The notes under the pieces are model-generated. The model saw nothing but the letters and a program-made list of their open reading frames with translations. It searched no databases and had not been told where the DNA came from. A program made the position numbers and the translations under genes. From Parastagonospora avenae f. sp. tritici 18332-5 (lineage: Eukaryota; Ascomycota; Dothideomycetes; Pleosporales; Phaeosphaeriaceae): 64,000 nucleotides of DNA. The DNA lies in assembly GCA_022559985.1 (NCBI GenBank), contig JAFJTR010000105.1, positions 30,620 to 94,619 of the forward strand. The letters are read 5' to 3'. Shown in pieces: positions 31,686-43,454 of the stretch; within the stretch, counting starts at the first letter, position 1; every line of letters begins with the position of its first letter.

Positions 31686-32466
31686 ATGAGGACCACTATC
31701 GTTCTCGCCGTGCTCTCCGCTCTGGTCGGTGCCCAGTCTCCCGCTGACTTCCCTCCCTGCTCAGACGACTGTCTCGACTACGCAATGTCAAAGGTAGGCT
31801 GCGCCACCGGCGCGGTCGAATGTGGATGTACCAACTACCAAGACATCAATGATTATATCACGACTTGCCTAAAGGAACAATGTACGCCCGCCGAAGACAT
31901 GGAATTCCGCAATCTGGTGGTGGACGTTTGCGGACACGCCGGCGTACCAATTCAAGGCCCGGATTCGCAAGAGCTGTATACCATGGAGCTGCACAACCTC
32001 AGCGATGATGACGACAACAGTAAGTTAGTCTCATTGCTGCTTTCACTAATGCTGATGAGACAAAGTTATCACCGCATATACTCTAGTCACTGAGGTTGCG
32101 AGCCCGATTGAAGAACCTACTGGAACCCCTTCCAATTTTCCACAGCCAGAGTTTACTGGTGTGCCCAGTGGCTTCCCAGATCCTTCTCTGCCCCCCACTA
32201 GTTATTCCACCACCATCCCTAATGACTTTTCGACTGAATCACCGTGCTATCCTAGTACAGCGACGCTGGAAAGTACTGTTGATGTGTCAAGTGAGGTGGT
32301 GCCTTATCCCACTCCCATCCCGATTTATACGACAACGATTGCGGTCAATAGCACCTTATCCACATCGTCAAGTCTTCCCACGTTCACTGGAGCTGCAGTC
32401 ATGGGAGCGAGAGGAGAGGGTGCCATCGTCGCCGGTCTTGTTGGACTTTTGGGCCTCGTCATATAA
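31686..32466 (+). CDS. CFEM-domain GPI-anchored surface protein
   Basis: A secreted protein with a signal peptide (1-17) and a CFEM domain with eight cysteines at residues 25, 29, 39, 46, 48, 61, 66 and 82. CFEM proteins at the fungal surface bind haem or act in host or wall contact. The spacing ...CATGAVECGC... lacks the Asp that serves as axial haem ligand in Candida Csa2-type proteins, so haem binding is doubtful. A Ser/Thr/Pro-rich stalk and a hydrophobic C-terminal tail (AIVAGLVGLLGLVI) indicate GPI anchoring. Exon 1 ends at 32019. Two acceptors fit the frame: exon 2 from 32066 (245 codons) or from 32087 (238 codons, better TCTAG signal). Convergent with the next gene. Confidence 0.82.
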
Positions 32467-32667
32467 AAGTACTGGTCTGTCGTTTTCATCACCTCGTAAA
32501 AATGTGTAGTTAGAATGTAGTCTTTCTCAATGCTTGACTGGAGGTACATGCAAGCTTCGGAATGATTATTGATGGAACCTGCTAGTACATGACAGTTCAC
32601 CCGACAACTAAAATGCTTCGCTATGCTACGCTCAACGCCAAACCCAATGCTCTTTAACAGATAGCTC

Positions 32668-33415
32668 CTACAAGGCTGCCACGACAGCACCGACAATAGC
32701 AAGCAGAACAGGTGCCTGGAAGTTGAATTTGCTGGCAGCACCAGTGTGCTCAGCAGGAGCAGCAGATCCAGTGGCAGAGTGCGTCGTGTTGCCCGTTGCG
32801 CTGTGGACAGCCGAGCCAGTAGCGACAGCGCTTGAAGCAGCAGTCATGAGACTAGATCCAGCACTCGCAGTAGGAGTAGCCTGAGCGGAAGCAGATCCAG
32901 AAGCACCAGCAGCGGGAGTTGCCTGAGCTGGGGAATCGCTCAACAAGCTGGCTCCACCAATAATCGTTGCTTGGTTGAAGCTGATTTCATCGCCCTTCAG
33001 CACAGCAGTCTGGGGGCCTCCGAGGTCCATATCTCCTCCAGTCATAGCGACCGTGCAGGTCATCTCGCTAGCCTGTGTGTTGTGGTCGCAAGCGAAGCTC
33101 ATCGAAACGGACTCGGCGGACATGTATGCTTGGTAGTGCGTGTTGGAGATGATGGTGTAGTCGAGACCGGGTCCCCAGCCGCACTCGTCGGAGTCGACAC
33201 CAGTGGGGCATGCAATGCTGAATTCTGTGGTGGACGGCTCGACTTTCTTGATAACAGCGACAGGGTCAACACCCTCGGATCCTAGTGGTGTTAGTCAAGG
33301 TTGACAATACGAGATGTGGGGCATTGTACTTACCACCAGGAAAGTAGAAGGGGATGGTGTCAGCAGCCATGACAGCGCTGGACAGCAGAGAGACAATGGC
33401 AATTGATTGACGCAT
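32668..33415 (-). CDS. GPI-anchored cell-wall protein, Ser/Ala-rich
   Basis: A 231-residue protein from exons 33334-33415 and 32668-33281 (52-nt intron GTAAGT...CTAG; join FPGG|SEGV). A signal peptide (MRQSIAIVSLLSSAVMAADT) precedes a ~110-residue globular part with paired cysteines (FSIACPTGVDSDECGWGPGL, FACDHN...EMTCTVAM). This part resembles the small GPI-anchored wall proteins common in Pezizomycotina but carries no named domain I can identify. An Ala/Ser/Thr/Gly-rich stalk, probably O-glycosylated, and a hydrophobic tail (APVLLAIVGAVVAAL) complete the GPI layout. Role at the wall is inferred. Confidence 0.78.
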
Positions 33416-35022
33416 GTTGGCTTTGGTAGATAGTCCTCGTAAAAGTTCGTGGATTGGAAAAATTAGAGAGATTAATGGCACAAAGTTAGTTGCCGGTAAG
33501 TAGTCTAAACGAGTGACTTTAAAGTAAGGCTGACTGGAGATGCGGTTCTAAAAACGAGAGACTGTGAAACGAGGCTTGAAGGCGTTGCACTGGTGGTTTA
33601 CGAGGTGAAGCATCTTTTTAAGCCCCCTAAGAGCGCCATTAAGCCCTTCGTGGAGGGCCTGGATCTAGACACATTCAGCCTGGTGTTGATGCTTGTTTTC
33701 GTTCAAGCATTGGTGCCTGGCCGCTAACGGCTGATCGACCAATAGCATTCTGTTCATCTGGCGCGCGACTCGGGTGGCGTTCCTGTGTCGCATTTCTTTT
33801 GCGATGAAACCTGTCAGAGTATCCGGACTTCCGCGTGACCATCTGATGGTGATCCAGTTCATTGATAATCTTTGGTGCTTTCGCAAATGCGCCCCCAGAA
33901 TTGCTGTGCAGAAAGATAGTTTTTTTTTGCTATTAGGTGAAGAGTTTCAGATGGCAAGTGACGCGGGAGGCGAGACCGAGGCTCCACGCGGAAATTCGAT
34001 GCCCAGTGGCGCCCAGACGCCCCAAGATTAGCACCCAACAAACCTCTTCCACTATCGACTAGCCCGGAATCGTCAGTGAAAAATATTTCAGCCAAGAGCT
34101 TGTCAGGCAACAAATGCAAGAGACAGCGAAACATTGTTTCGAGACCCATTCGTGGTCTATAAACAGCCAGTAGATGTAGGGATTCCTTGTCAAACTTCAT
34201 TTGAAGCCTTGAGCGCGCTTCGAATATCACACTCGGGAACAAGGGCCAACTGAAGCTCGGATGCGATGAGTTTGCAAGCACCCAGCACGATGGACAGGTT
34301 AAGAGCTCGGAAGGGATGATGCTTTGCGGCGTTGAACCATTCGAGATGAGAACCAATGAGCATGATAGGCATCCCAAGCATCGGTCTTTTCTTTGACACA
34401 ATTATGCACACCTTCGCACATCTCCTTCATCATCAAACGCTTCTATTGGGCTTCTGGATCACGTGCTCATTGCTTAAGAATAAATGCAGCAATCGACATG
34501 ATTGTTCGCTTGGTCACGATGATGAAGATAATACAGGCAAAAGGTTCCCAGATTGGCTTGAAGGAGGCCTCCAGGGTTTTGTCGGAAAACCTGCCAAACA
34601 ACAAAATCATAATAAAGACATGGTTAACCAAAGCAACATGCGAAATCGGACTCGCGCCCTCCTATGAGCTCATACAAAGAACGATATTGAGATAATGGGC
34701 TGACGCCAGCCTGGGCCTTGCTGTAAGGCCTACCGCCCGAAACCCGTCGGGGGTATCGCGCACCACAACTTTAGGGACCACAACCAATCATCACCACCCC
34801 AACAAGGATTATTACGAATTTCGTATTGACGGGTGCCCGAGTGTGCCAAAAGTAGTAATATGCGCATAGCCACCACGATCCTGCGAGTCTAAGGCGTACC
34901 TAGGTACGACCGGTGAACAGCCAGCCCCCACAATAAGGACGCTGCATATCCGGAGCTGCTGCACTTTTCCTATATCCATCGCTCTTTGATCGCTTGCATC
35001 TCCAAAGAGGTGCTGCGCGAAC
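33416..35022. other. Intergenic region, no supported gene
   Basis: Contains a 180-codon open frame on the minus strand (33859-34401) and small ones on both strands; none has a recognised domain or clean gene structure. The right end is the promoter of the next gene. Confidence 0.45.
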
Positions 35023-35662
35023 ATGGACTTCCTCTACCTTCGTCAAGATATGCCTCGCGGCCTCAAGATCGTGCAGACTGCACAAGCCAGCATCGTTGTC
35101 CTCACGGTGCTCGCGACCTTCTTGACTGCCGTGATCCCACAGAAGCACAAGACCTTCACCTTCGGTCTTCTCTACTCGCTCATCTTCACGTCCATCACGA
35201 CTACCATTCTCGTGCGCAAGGAACGCCTCGCTGCCGCCAAGAACCAGCTCACCAAGGACAAATATGCCAAGTACCAGATGTTCAAGATCGTTGCAGCATT
35301 CGGTCTGTACTTCATCGGCTTCATTCTTTGGATCGCGTCGATGCCTAAGAAGCACGAGTCGCTCAGGAAGGGCGAGAGCGGTATGATACTCGGTGGTGTC
35401 AAGATCAACAGGTACCAGGGGTGGATCATGTGGATGCACTTCTTCAACTGGTAAGTCGGCGAAGTAGACTTTGCATAGTGCAGTACTAATGATTATCAGG
35501 GTCTTCCTCTGGTCCAGCTTGTTCTACTCTTGCTGCATGGCCCCGAAAGAGCAGGGTGCCATCGCTCTTCCTGGCGACGAGGCAGCTCTTAACGCCGGCG
35601 ATCTCAACGACGAGGAGTATGCGCGCCGCCTACAGGCCGAAGACCCCAACTGGCAAGGGTAG
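35023..35662 (+). CDS. Four-helix membrane protein, unknown
   Basis: A 196-residue protein from exons 35023-35450 and 35500-35662 (49-nt intron GTAAGT...ATCAG with a TACTAAT branch site), joined TG|G at NWVFLWSS. Four hydrophobic segments lie at about residues 22-40, 48-62, 88-106 and 138-155. Basic loops and a short acidic tail (DLNDEEYARRLQAEDPNWQG) complete it. The layout is like MARVEL-type or similar tetraspan proteins, but no signature convinces me. The good codon structure and clean intron support a real, probably conserved gene. Confidence 0.72.
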
Positions 35663-35916
35663 AGCATGTGATCTGAACGTCTACAGAAGATCAGCATAGT
35701 CAAGTGGTGTACATCAACACATGACGGGATCTCAGTGTCGTATTATAGGTCGCAGTGCATAATGTCAGTTCTAGGTTGATGCGACTCCCGTTGAATTCGC
35801 ACGTAGCAAGTCGATTTGAGGATGGAAAGGTGGAATGCAATTTAGTCTGAGAATACAACATGTTCCCAATCGTCTTTTATAGCGTTTTGACCAGCTCATC
35901 TACCTACCTTCCGCCC

Positions 35917-37625
35917 TCAGCCTAGATGCGACTTTTTGATCTTCATCTTGATCGCCGTGACGGCCGCCGGTCCAGCACTTGATAGCGATATAGCTGCGGC
36001 AATAGCTGCACAGGAAACCGGGATCAGGTGACCGGTTTTACACCCATACAGATAGCTGTCGAGGACTTTGTCGAGCTTGGCGCCATCGAACAGTTTGCGG
36101 ATCTGTGTTACCCCCGCATCTAAGACTTCTCTCGCATCCACCTCTGAAAGACTGGCTCGCAGATTTGTCAGAAGTCCGTTCGTGAAAGCAGCTTCTCCCG
36201 CGGCAACGAAGATCGCGGTGCCAGTGTTCTCCAAGAAGAGTGTCAAAGAAGTCGCTGCCGGCATGTCGTCCGTAGGGACAAGAGCCTGATTGTAAATCAA
36301 GGGTATCTGGAGTGCCAGGCCGACACCAAATGCAGTAATGAGTTCGTAGCCGATCCACTGCCCGCTTGGGGTGTTCGCGCCAAGTGTGTAGATCCTAGAA
36401 TTGCCTGCCGTTGCAAGGAGCGCACCGAGCAGAAGCCAGGGTTTGTAGTACCGCCACCAAGTTATGAGCCCATTGGAGATCATGGTGCACAGCGAGACGC
36501 CCAAGACCAAGGGCATCAGGCGGACGCCACTTTGCGAGGCTGAAGTATTGCTCACAGACTGGAACTGGATCGGGAGTGTATACATCAGCGGAAAGAAAGC
36601 GCCGGCGAGGAAGAAGATGAAGAACAGGTTGGAGAGGACAAGACGGTTCTTCAGGAGGTACAGTTGTACCATAGCTTTGTCGCCCATGGCCCATTCGTTG
36701 ACGACGAAGCAAAGAAGCAGAAGACCGAACCCGACAAAACTGCCAACGACGCTTGCACTTGTCCAGGCTTTGACTCCAATCCAGTGCATGGCGAGGACAA
36801 AGCATGTCAGGCAGCCAGTCATTAGGAACGCGCCGTTCAGATCTAGGCTGGCGATCTTCTCTCTGAGAGTTGCAACGCGTGGTTGAATGGGGTCCTTGAA
36901 GAACAGGAACGTCGTCAGGGCTCCAACGAATCCAATGGGAAGACTAATCCTGCGCAGTGTTAGTTGCAGTTAAGCAGATTTGCGCATACATGTTCGTACC
37001 AGAAACACCACCTCCAGCCCGGTCCATCTGTGAGCAACCCTCCCAGTAAGGGCCCAATGACACTTGCTGATCCGAATGTCAACCCGACAAAGCCCATATA
37101 GGCTGCACGACGATCTGGCCCAGCTGTCAAAGCGATCGCGACGAACGAACCAGAGAAGATACCGCCACTGCCAGCGCCGGCCACGACTCGACCGAAGATG
37201 AGCACCTCGCTACTCGGTGCTATCGCGCAGATAATGTTGCCAATTTCGAAGACCAAGATTGCTAACATCAACGTTGTCTTCAGTGGAAAGTAGCGAATTG
37301 CTTTGCCCCAAACTGGCTGCCACGCGGCCTGGAAAACGATGTAGGCAGCGCCGTACCATGTGATGTCTGCAATACTGCTGAAATCTGTGGTGATGCTGGG
37401 TATGGCGGTGGAGATGATCGTCCCATCTAAAGCGGCAACGAAAATGCTGAGGATCAGGCCAGTAGTTATCAAGACTAAGCGAATGCCATGGGGGTATTGT
37501 GTTGGAGTAGAGTCATCTTCGGCAGAAGACTCAGGTCGGGCTTCTGGACTTCGCGCGGGCTTCAGATTGCTGAGCTCGACAACCGATTCTCCCACGCCTT
37601 GCGATGTTAATCGGACGGCCGACAT
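35917..37625 (-). CDS. MFS drug:H+ antiporter, DHA2 family
   Basis: A predicted 552-residue efflux transporter with about 14 transmembrane helices. Exons are 37000-37625 and 35917-36949 (50-nt intron), joined TG|G at WRWCFWISLPIGF. The start is ATG 37623-37625 (MSAVRLTSQGVGE). DHA2 signatures are present: LDGTIISTAIPSITTDF in helix 1, the motif-A region PVWGKAIRYFPLK, GAGSGGIFSG, the antiporter motif-C-like VIGPLLGGLLTDGPGWRWCF, and a C-terminal half typical of fungal toxin and drug pumps (SQSGVRLMPLVLG, then FGVGLALQIPLIYNQALV). The Zn2Cys6 gene just upstream (37884-40291) has the same orientation and may control it, as is common for efflux genes. Substrate unknown. Confidence 0.87.
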
Positions 37626-37883
37626 TGCGGAAGTGATGAACAAATCGTGGTACAATGCTTGGGGGTTTGAAGCTTCTAGGCTGTGACAAAGGATGCGCTA
37701 GAAGTTTGCGCCTATCAGCACGGTATACCGCTTTGGGTAAGGTGTCGGGATACTGCTCGGTGAAACTGGTTTGACTACAGCAAACTCTTGCCGAGGTCCT
37801 ACATGTCTCATTCCGATACTGCTTGATCCTTAGCGACGACTTCGAAGGGTCATTTTGGCCACGGGTGACGAGCTTGACGAACG

Positions 37884-40291
37884 CTAGAAGGGCATAGTGC
37901 TCCCACCATTGCCAAATCCCATTCCGGTATAAGTTTCATCGCCCCAAATACCCATGTCGAAAAATTGCTCCATGTCAAAGTCCATGTCTTTCAAGAAGGC
38001 GAAGGGATCGACCTCGTTGTTTGCCCCCATATGCGTACCCGCACCGCCCGTTTCCACGCCAAAGTTTGGCAAGCCTTGTTCGCTCGCAGGCGTGGCTAAA
38101 GCTCCAGCGCTGGGTCTCGATCTTTCGCTGAATGCGCAACCCATCATGGCGCCGGGTGTCGGCTGCGACGACGTGGGTTGCTTCAATTTCTTCATGTACC
38201 AGTTCCTTGTCAAGTCGTTGATGCGACGCATCGCATACCAGAAATCAGGGTGCGTCTGCTTGACCCTGTCATAGGTTGAGAGCTGTTGCATGCGATAGCA
38301 AATCGCTTCGAGACAAAGATCGAGTCGTATACGCTCTTGTGCCGTCTTGTAGTCCCAACCTACTGCAATGTTTGCATTGTTCGGCATACAAATCTTGGCA
38401 ACTGTCATGATAACTGTAGGTAGCCGCATCCACTCTGAGAAGGAGATCAGGAAATATTCCTCCATTGAGAACGAGAGTAGAGCGTCGAGAAACCGCTTCC
38501 CAGCCTCAAGCGCCGATAGCAAAGAATTGAGTTGTGTCGATTCGGTGCCTGTCGATTGCTCCTCGCTGATAGCGGGGCGCAGAGCTACGCTATGCAGCGA
38601 CATTTCCGTGAAGGAAGACGAAAGAGTGAGTACTAATTGCCGTTAACGGATGAGGAAAGCACCTGATCTACGCAAACTTACAGCGCTCCTCCCCGACAGT
38701 TTGACTGTCTCTTTTCCATATATCTAATTGGCTTTCTAGAAACCGGACGTGCATGAGCGTGCGTGCATCAGAAAGCGGCAGATCCTTCGTGCCAGTGGAG
38801 AACAAGTTCTCCTGCACCTGATCATCAATTTGACGAAGTGTTATGAGATAGCTGATAGTCTCGTCTGAAACATACTCTCGAACAGTCTTCAGGTTTTGCG
38901 CCCATTCAGTCATGTACGGAGCGTGCTTGAGTAGGCTTGGTTTCTGGAGCCCGGCACCAATCCTGGGTAGTATTAGCACGGCAATAACGAACTGATGCGA
39001 ACACATGCGTTGAGGATAGATAATAGCATCCAAGAAATGCACGCTCGCGTTCGCGCTGATCCTGTGGACTTGGAGCTTTGGGTTTGGGTCGAAAAGGAAA
39101 GAACATGGGTTGGAAGTCTCGGTGAAGGCCTATGTCAAGCGCCAGTCCTATCACGAGATGGTGTAGAAAGAAGATTTGTTGCGTCTTGTGGCTGAATATG
39201 TAATGATACCTGTTCATGTCAGCTTTGCGCGCGTGCAGTAGATTCAGAACGCACCAGGATAGATACACTAGTACACTCTGTACAAGGCCGAGCGTCCTTT
39301 TTGGGGTGATGATGGTACGCTCAGCAAGCTCCCTGCGGAAAATGACATCGAGCGACATTTGCCGCATGTGGTCTTGCCAGGAGGCTGCTATAATCATTGC
39401 AAGGAATAGCATGGGTCTCTCCCTATGCAGCTCATGCGCGGTCATGCCGGCCGGCACAATGACGAATGGGAAGGAGGCCGACATACTTCGATATTTATTC
39501 AATAAAGCATCGGCCTCCTGGGTGTTGAGCAACTGCTGTACCAGGGCATGCTCTATAGGTGGTTCTTGAGCTTTGGATGGCTGGAATAAACTTTGTGGTG
39601 CACTGTTTAAATCCCCGCTGTTGCCAAAGTTGTGCACTGAACGGATCTCCTCGAAGTACTGGCGATCTGCCTCCGTTTCATAGCTTGGCTGTTCGTGAGT
39701 TTCTTCTGCCTGCCGTGTGACGTGCGCCGGTGATTCTTCGTCGGGTGGGTCGCTCTGCTCAAAAGAAGTCGGCAAGGGCATCCAGCTACCTGGGGTTAAT
39801 GTTCCTTGCTTCTTCCACGTTTCTGACCATGGTGATGAGCCTCCTGTACACGGTGGCTGTGTCCTTGATCTTTCTGGTCTTGAAGGTTCCGCTAATTCCT
39901 GCACAGGGAGTGGCACCTGTGGACTGACAAGCTTCGCGAAAAGCCCATCAATCTTTTCCTCGACTTGTGCAATACGGCTCGATGAACATTAGTAAAATTT
40001 GCGAGAGAGCGGTGGTGTCTCGTGACTACTCACGAGGGCGCCCGAAGCTTTCTTACTCGACGCGGATTGTCTGCCCAAACGCATTCTTTACCAGCTCCAG
40101 TACATCTGCCAATTCATTAGCACGTTATAGATGCAGCGCGCCAGCACGGGTTTTCAGTGTTAGTACCTTTGGCACACGCCGGACTGAGGGCCTGGTAAAC
40201 AACGTGTCTTTAGACTCCTGCATCTCTGACACGCCTGTGAACTCCGCGCGATAGTCGCTTTTGATGCGGACGGCTGTTCTTCGTCTTCCAT
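37884..40291 (-). CDS. Zn2Cys6 transcription factor beside efflux pump
   Basis: A predicted 716-residue regulator in six exons: 40167-40291, 40034-40105, 39255-39977, 39009-39209, 38682-38962 and 37884-38632. The joined frame is open throughout. The zinc cluster has cysteines at residues 21, 24, 31, 40, 43 and 50 (CQRCRSLKTRC...CQRC...C); the last four straddle intron 1. A short coiled-coil-like linker (RIAQVEEKIDGLFAKLV) follows, then the fungal regulator middle region (ASFPFVIVPAGMTAHELHRE, REREREAFLGCYYLSS-like text, SLLKHAPYMTEWAQNLK). The C-terminus is acidic (FAFLKDMDFDMEQFFDMG), a likely activation domain. Intron 4 (38963-39008) seems to use a GC donor (AC|GCATGT). Probably regulates the adjacent DHA2 pump; that is inference. 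Confidence 0.8.
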
Positions 40292-40549
40292 CCGTGCGAT
40301 GGTTGTGAGATGGAGGTGTAAGGACACGCGTGTCGGAACGGAAGGAACTTTGGTAGCCGTGGCCGCGCTAGCTGAATTTGAGTGTGCTTCGCCCCTCGGA
40401 TCCCCAACATAGAAGCATCACAGTCATCGACATCACACCATGACCTTCATTGTATGGCTATTCACATTAACTCCGCTGATTTTTTGGACGCGAAAATAAC
40501 AACTATAACACATATGATATGCTGGCGCCATGTAGGTACATTGCTATTT

Positions 40550-41148
40550 TCAAAGTGTCCCTTCAAAGCTCAGCTTTCCCGCCAACCGCCAGCCATATAC
40601 CAAGGTCGCACCAATCGTGATAAGATTGAAATGGATACTCATCGCGTGCGCTCTTGAGAAAGTCCGATTGAGCCTCTTCATGTCATCGCTCACTGACCCT
40701 GCTTCGAGCTTCAGGCTCGCATCACGAGTCGCTATTGCAAGTCAGTATCAGCTCAGGATCTCCCGACAAAGGCAAGTTTACCTTGGTGGATCCTTTCCAC
40801 CATTAGATCTTTCGTCTTCGGACCATATACTAGCAAGTTCAACCCGGCCGTTGCACCAGCGCATGCAAAGCTCATCCACTCCCACTTCGACTGCAAGAGC
40901 GCGCTGGGGCCTCGCGGTGAGGCTGTACAAGCGACTATCAAGAGAAGCAACGATTGGCTTTGGAAATAGACGGGAAATGCGCGCTTTTGCAAAGTTGTGA
41001 AGGCTGATCGAGGCAAAGCTTGGTACGAAACTTTGGTCATAACAAAGGTCTGATAGAGTTGGGTGCCAAGGAGAGCCGAGTACACCAAGAGATGCGTGGG
41101 TGCAAGGAATGAAGCCATTGAGAGAGTCCTCGCGACAACGAAGATCAT
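40550..41148 (-). CDS. TMEM205-like (DUF4149) membrane protein
   Basis: A 182-residue protein from exons 40782-41148 and 40550-40731 (50-nt intron GTAAAC...ATAG), joined IHQ|ATRDAS. It follows the DUF4149/TMEM205 pattern: an N-terminal helix (LLVYSALLGTQLYQTFVMTK), middle helices (SQSLLLLIVACT, FACAGATAGLNLLVYGPKT), then the conserved end LNRTFSRAHAMSIHFNLITI followed by GATLVYGWRLAG. The function of fungal members is unclear; human TMEM205 has been linked to drug export. The start could also be the internal Met at 41118 (MASFLAPTH). Convergent with nothing; divergent from the esterase gene. Confidence 0.78.
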
Positions 41149-41671
41149 CCAAAAGATCGAGGAGAGATGGATGAACGCTTCGGGAGATGAGGACTTTTGA
41201 TGCTAGACTTTGATGCGGGTCGGCTGGGAAAGGAACTTGCTTCATCCGTGCCGGCCGGGTTCGCGCCTCCTCCGTTCCTCAGCCACACCACTCCTACGCG
41301 TACTCACGTGTTCCTATACTCTGAATGAAAGCTTTTCGACTCTACGGAGTTCGACAGAGTCTAGCAACATTCGGGCCTAACTGTGCCGAGCTCTGTTTCG
41401 ACCCCTGCCTTCCCCGCATAGTCTGCCCCCACAAGGTATCGTACTCCATATTAAGGGTCACTTCTGTCGGGATCAGATGCATTTTGATAGGTGGGCCTTC
41501 CCACATGTGCGATGCTGTCGATGCATCGGACTTCGGGGCATCTCGAATAAACGACTTTCCTTGCGCAGCCTAGTACAATGTCACCATAGTACTACGGTTT
41601 TTGGAGTACAATAGAGCGCCAACTGCCACTGCGGACGTATACAACGCACCCTGTACTTGAGCCGAACACAG
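41149..41671. other. Divergent promoter region
   Basis: Lies between the TMEM205-like gene and the acetylesterase gene. One open frame (41325-41573) has no support. Confidence 0.5.
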
Positions 41672-42466
41672 ATGATGCGTTTCTCAATCCTCGCTTTCCT
41701 TCCTGTGGCTCTCGCCGTACCGACCGCTTCGGTCGAACGTGCTGAGAAACCAGTTTACTGGTTGCTTGCAGGTGACTCAACGACTGCTCCGGGTGGTGGC
41801 TGGGGCGATGCTTTTCTTTCTACTACCGTTGCGCCCGGTTCGTCCGGTCGCAATTGGGCCAAAGGCGGCGCGACCACCAAATCTTTCCGCGATGGCGGAT
41901 ACTGGGGCAGCGTCTTGAAAGGCATTGCGCAATTCAAGGCCGACAACCGCGTTTATGTGACGATTCAGGTACGCAATGTGTCACAATAATGCGGTCTCGC
42001 GACTGATAAGCAACAGTTCGGCCATAACGACCAGAAAGAAGGCTCAGGTGTAAATATTACACAATACGCAACCAATTTGGGCGTCATGGCCGATGAAGTC
42101 GTAAAAGCCGGAGCTACACCGATTCTCGTCACACCTTTGACACGCAGGACTTTCAGCGGCGGTAAGGTTACCGAAAACCTCTCAAACGAGACGAAGAAGA
42201 CCCAGGAAGTGGCAAAGGGCCGTTCGCTACACACCATCGACCTCAACAAAGCCAGCACCGCGTACGTGAACGCAATCGGATCAGCAGCAGCTGACAAGTA
42301 CAATCTCGCATCTGGCGATCGTACGCATGTCAATGAGTATGGTGGTGTTGTGTTTGCAAGGATTGTGAGCGATCTGCTAGTAGCTGCGTACCCTACGGAG
42401 TTCAAGGACGTCACAGTTGCAAATGCGACGTTGAGTGCGACCATCAAGGCCGGAAAGCCCGCATGA
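41672..42466 (+). CDS. Secreted SGNH hydrolase, rhamnogalacturonan acetylesterase-like
   Basis: A 248-residue secreted esterase from exons 41672-41968 and 42017-42466 (48-nt intron), joined IQ|FGHND. A signal peptide (about residues 1-16) is followed by the SGNH blocks: LLAGDSTTAP with the nucleophile Ser36, a Gly-rich block (NWAKGGATTKSF), block III FGHNDQ, and the C-terminal DRTHVNEYG with catalytic Asp and His. The order and text match rhamnogalacturonan acetylesterases (CE12), which deacetylate pectin. Pectin deacetylation by a secreted enzyme fits a plant-associated or litter fungus. A second Met at 41675 is an equal start candidate. Confidence 0.87.
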
Positions 42467-42716
42467 TCAATATGACTAAATAAAGACATCACACTCTGTG
42501 ATCGATTACAACGTTGCCCTATCCAGTCACAATGACAATGTGACGCACAACTTTGTCTAGCCGCGCTAGGTATACCTGAACAGTGTGGCGCAGTGTGGGT
42601 ACTCTGCTGCGCAGAAGCAAAAACTCGTAAAACACGACATCGGTCACATCGCCCATGTCAATTTAGACGAATCAGGCAAGAAAAATTGCTAATCATTTCC
42701 AATGCCTCACCACTCA

Positions 42717-43193
42717 TCACCATATTGAACCCTCGCATTTACCAGCAATGCAAGGAGCTTGACATGTGCCCTGGTATGTATACCAACCCTTGCCATCAAT
42801 GCACTGAAAAAGAGATTGGATGCAATTAGAGTCTCACGTGCACCCTGTCGTTGAACAAGTTTGACAACCCGGCGAATGACCAGCATCGCGGCAAAAGTTA
42901 AAGATCAGCTGATCGATCGGGAAGCCTGATAAGCCGTCAGACGAAGCTTACTGATCGACAGTCAAACACTCAAGGAAGGATAAAAGATACCCAAGTCATT
43001 GATAATCTGCTTGGCGCAGTACCTCTGCCCAATATTACAAATCCCGACGACACCGGCAAAGGTATTGTTGAAGCTCCAAATTAAGTATATCTACTTGTGG
43101 AGTAACGTATCTCATGAGGTCAAAAGTCTTGTCGTCCGTGGAAGCTGCTGCGTAACGCTTCCATTGACCGAGTAGTGTGAGAGCCACGAGCAT
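42717..43193 (-). pseudogene. Cys-rich secreted protein array, copy A (broken)
   Basis: First of four tandem paralogues. The frame from the ATG at 43191-43193 gives a hydrophobic leader and FDLMRYVTPQVDI, matching the intact copies' FDLPTYVTPPMD. It then slips by one base near 43065 into FAGVVGICNIGQRYCAKQII. An intron (42926-42990) and the second exon follow, starting GFPIDQLIFNFCRD. A TGA at 42834-42836 interrupts the second exon in the stretch GCT-stop-DSNC; all three paralogues have Cys in that column. Text continues to SLFQCIDGKGWYTY and ends at a stop at 42717-42719. The frameshift and stop make it a likely pseudogene. Confidence 0.75.
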
Positions 43194-43454
43194 GTGCACT
43201 CCGGGAATGTGGAAGGAAAGTCCCGGCGGAAAGACGATGACATTTAATCACGGGAGATAGGGTTGTAGCACGGTCTTTGCGTAACTCTGACGAGGATTTG
43301 GCGTTTACACGATGTGCAAGTAAGGTGGTAGTCAAATGTTGCTGGGTCGGAGCGTTGGAGTGATAGTAATGGTGTTTAAGGACGTGATTGACACGTTGCA
43401 CCGGCGCAAAGATACTTCACATGAAGAATTGGGAATTTATCTCGCCACAGATCC

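Noticed and set aside
33859..34401. 180-codon minus-strand open frame
   Set aside because: No domain, no splice structure and no homology I can recognise; most likely chance.
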